Origin: Pseudomonas putida
GTDB taxonomy: Bacteria; Pseudomonadota; Gammaproteobacteria; Pseudomonadales; Pseudomonadaceae
NCBI RefSeq assembly: GCF_003228315.1
Contig: NZ_CP029693.1
Span: 930,001 to 994,000, forward strand
Reading direction: 5' to 3'
DNA: 64,000 bases
Of this stretch, positions 62,301 to 64,000 are shown in pieces. The notes beneath the pieces were generated by a model. That model searched no databases. It saw only the letters and a program-made list of their open reading frames with translations, and had not been told where the DNA came from. The position numbers and the translations under genes were made by a program. Within the stretch, counting starts at the first letter, position 1. Every line of letters begins with the position of its first letter.

Positions 62301-62693
62301 TCAATCCTCCTTGGGCGCGCGCTTGGTCGCAGGTTTGAGTACACGTTTCACCGATTTGCTCTGCGCAGGTGATGGGCGAAGAGTGCGAGACGGCCGGGGT
62401 GCAAGCGCAGCGCTGGCCGGGGGTGGGAGCAATTGATCGAGTTTGTCTTCGATGCGCTGCACGGCGCTGGCCAGGGTGTCCACTTCCGAGCGGCTCGGCA
62501 GTTCCAGGCGCCTCAAGACGTTGGCCACGGAGCGTTCGAACACATGCTGCACCCCTAAGGAAACCCTGGAAAACTGGTGCAGGGCCTGGGCAAACTCCGC
62601 CGACTCCATCTTTTTCGTCGCCAACGAATTGATTTCGCGCTCGATCACGTTGAGCGCCTCGCCCCACAGTTGAAACGGATCAAACTTTCCCAC
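62301..62693 (-). CDS. PhaE/phasin-like subunit
   Basis: 130 residues, starting at a GTG preceded by GGAGAG. The middle carries the segment LRRLELPSRSEVDTLASAV, which resembles the PhaE C-terminal LPTRxEVD motif and also PhaF/PhaI phasins. A coiled-coil stretch follows. The tail (RPSRTLRPSPAQSKSVKRVLKPATKRAPK) is Lys/Arg/Pro/Ala-rich and may bind DNA or granules, as PhaF does. It sits between a hydrolase and a PhaC-like gene. It is shorter than true PhaE (300-400), so it may be a phasin rather than the synthase partner. Confidence 0.65.
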   Translation of the reverse strand: MGKFDPFQLWGEALNVIEREINSLATKKMESAEFAQALHQFSRVSLGVQHVFERSVANVLRRLELPSRSEVDTLASAVQRIEDKLDQLLPPPASAALAPRPSRTLRPSPAQSKSVKRVLKPATKRAPKED

Positions 62694-62697
62694 GGCA

Positions 62698-63954
62698 TTA
62701 CTCTCCGGTCAGTTGCGAATTGGGATAGGACTGTTGGGCACTGCGCCGATTAAGACGTGCGATCAAACGGCGGCGCAGCAGCCTCAGGGGTGCACTCAAG
62801 GGTTGCAGCACCAGGCCCGCGGCGCTGGCGGACAGCGGCGAAACCTGGCGCAGCAACGTGCCGCCCCAGCGCTCGGTCGCGACCCAGGTCATCAGCCCGG
62901 ACGTCGTCAACTCCCCCGCTGCCGCGCACAGGCGCGAGGATCGCCTGGGCGTTTCGTCAGTGATTTCCAGCGTACTGTCCGGGGCGGGTTCGTCGCGAAA
63001 GGCCGCGGCCAAGGCATCGCCGATACGCTGCAGGGCATCACCGCCGGCACCAATAACGGCGTCGAAATTCAGGAAACCGTGGAACTGCCCCGCGTAATGC
63101 AAAAGCTCCACCGCCACCCCGGCTGCCCGCAGGCGTGAGGTGTAATCCAGCCCGTCGTCACGAATCGGATCGAAGCCCGCGCTGATCATCACGGCCGGCG
63201 GCAACCCGCGCAGATCGCTGCTGCGACGCGGAGACAGCCAGGGATCCTGCGGGTCCAGTGATTCGAAGGAACCGGCAACGGTCTGCTTGATTTGCGCCAA
63301 CAGTTTGTCGGTGATCATGAAGCCTTCGGCATTCTCGACGAAGGAAGGAAACTCCTGCAGCAGGTCGGTGGCCGGATAGGCCAGCACCTGCAGGCACAGC
63401 GTCGGCCCGCCCTCGCGCAGCGCCTGCTGGGCCACCGCCGCGCAAATGTTGCCACCGGCCGAATCGCCACCGATGGCCAGCCGCGAGGTATCGATCCCCA
63501 GCGTCGCGCCGTTTTCGGCCACCCACCGCAGAGCGGCGAGGCAATCCTCGCGTCCGGCCGCCAGGTCGTGCTCCGGCGCCAATCGGTAGCGCACGGCAAT
63601 GCTGATGCAATGGGCGTTATGAGCCGTGCTGCGGCAGATCGACTCGGCGCTGTCGAGTCCGCCCACCACAAACCCGCCACCGTGGAACCAGAGGAAAGCC
63701 GGTAGCAGCTGCTCGGTGTTATCGGGTCGAAAAATGCGCATTTCGATCGACCCGCCGGGGCCGTCGATGACCACTTCGCTTACGGTCGAGACCGTGGGTT
63801 GTTCCCCCAGTGCCAACGAAGCCAGGCGCCAGACCTCACGCAACTGGCGCAGCGAATAGTGCTCGACGGGGCGCAGACGCGTTGCCAGGTTGAGGATGCG
63901 CAGAAAGGCGCGGGCATCGCGATCGGGACGACTTGCACGACGCACATGCGGCAT
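62698..63954 (-). CDS. HSL-family alpha/beta hydrolase (esterase/lipase)
   Basis: 418 residues. The hormone-sensitive lipase motifs are clear: WFHGGGFVVGG (oxyanion HGGG) and IGGDSAGGN (nucleophile Ser) near residues 91-172, then the Asp in GFDPIRDDG and the His in GQFHGFL. A C-terminal extension of about 100 residues, rich in Leu and Arg, is longer than most family members (about 310). No signal peptide is seen. It hydrolyses short or medium-chain esters. It is the first gene of the operon in this window; the upstream region from 63955 to 64000 holds part of its promoter or an upstream gene. It overlaps nothing. Confidence 0.85.
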   Translation of the reverse strand: MPHVRRASRPDRDARAFLRILNLATRLRPVEHYSLRQLREVWRLASLALGEQPTVSTVSEVVIDGPGGSIEMRIFRPDNTEQLLPAFLWFHGGGFVVGGLDSAESICRSTAHNAHCISIAVRYRLAPEHDLAAGREDCLAALRWVAENGATLGIDTSRLAIGGDSAGGNICAAVAQQALREGGPTLCLQVLAYPATDLLQEFPSFVENAEGFMITDKLLAQIKQTVAGSFESLDPQDPWLSPRRSSDLRGLPPAVMISAGFDPIRDDGLDYTSRLRAAGVAVELLHYAGQFHGFLNFDAVIGAGGDALQRIGDALAAAFRDEPAPDSTLEITDETPRRSSRLCAAAGELTTSGLMTWVATERWGGTLLRQVSPLSASAAGLVLQPLSAPLRLLRRRLIARLNRRSAQQSYPNSQLTGE

Positions 63955-64000
63955 GCCGACGTCGCGAAGAGCGTGGTCTGTGGTGTTTTGACGACTGTTC

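Noticed and set aside
1..64000. tRNA, rRNA, riboswitch or CRISPR features
   Set aside because: I saw no sequence with the needed conserved structure on either strand; small structured RNAs could still be missed by eye.

Overview
The window looks like a chromosome segment of a Pseudomonas species, probably of the fluorescens group. The reasons are the high GC of the metabolic part, typical Pseudomonas gene sets (glutathione reductase, LysR regulators, SdsA1-type alkylsulfatase), DUF1302/DUF1329 proteins, and REPIN-type repeats with GTAGGAGCGAGC ends. No BLAST was possible, so the genus is an inference.

The left 14 kb is accessory DNA. Positions 1-4.9 kb hold a KAP-family P-loop NTPase cut by the window edge, a KfrA-like coiled-coil DNA-binding protein divergent from a complete tyrosine recombinase, and an XRE-type repressor divergent from a small protein of unknown function. 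Positions 5.3-10.4 kb hold a Tn7/Tn5053-like transposition module on the minus strand (TnsA-like, DDE transposase, AAA+ ATPase, TniQ). A tyrosine-recombinase-like gene that has lost a catalytic arginine diverges from it. About 1 kb of AT-rich DNA without convincing genes follows, then an inositol-monophosphatase-family gene and a (TTTG)21 microsatellite.

From 14.1 to 22.4 kb there are redox and regulatory genes: a PNPOx/ferredoxin-reductase/ferredoxin fusion, an isochorismatase-like hydrolase, three LysR regulators, a glutathione S-transferase and glutathione reductase.

From 22.5 kb to the right edge lies a large lipid-type catabolic and storage region. It contains two DUF1254 proteins, an alpha/beta hydrolase and a wax ester synthase/DGAT; an operon of SCP2-type thiolase, two MaoC proteins, SDR and DUF2889; the DUF1302/DUF1329 pair; an operon of two acyl-CoA dehydrogenases, an MFE-2-type fusion, a degenerate thiolase and an acyl-CoA ligase; a large MalT-type LuxR activator; a third acyl-CoA dehydrogenase; an alcohol dehydrogenase; LuxC- and LuxE-like fatty acid reductase subunits; alkylsulfatase with a TetR regulator; a LacI-led operon of HisD-like dehydrogenase, thioesterase and sulfatase; another thiolase; and an operon of HSL-type hydrolase, PhaE-like, PhaC-like and SDR proteins.

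Together these suggest uptake and desulfation of a sulfated hydrophobic compound, beta-oxidation of its acyl part by two parallel enzyme sets, and diversion of acyl groups into alcohols, wax esters or polyhydroxyalkanoate. Several operons carry C-rich/G-rich dyads (best form CCCCCTC-N5-GAGGGGG) upstream of their start codons, which may be operators of one regulon. The substrate cannot be named from sequence.
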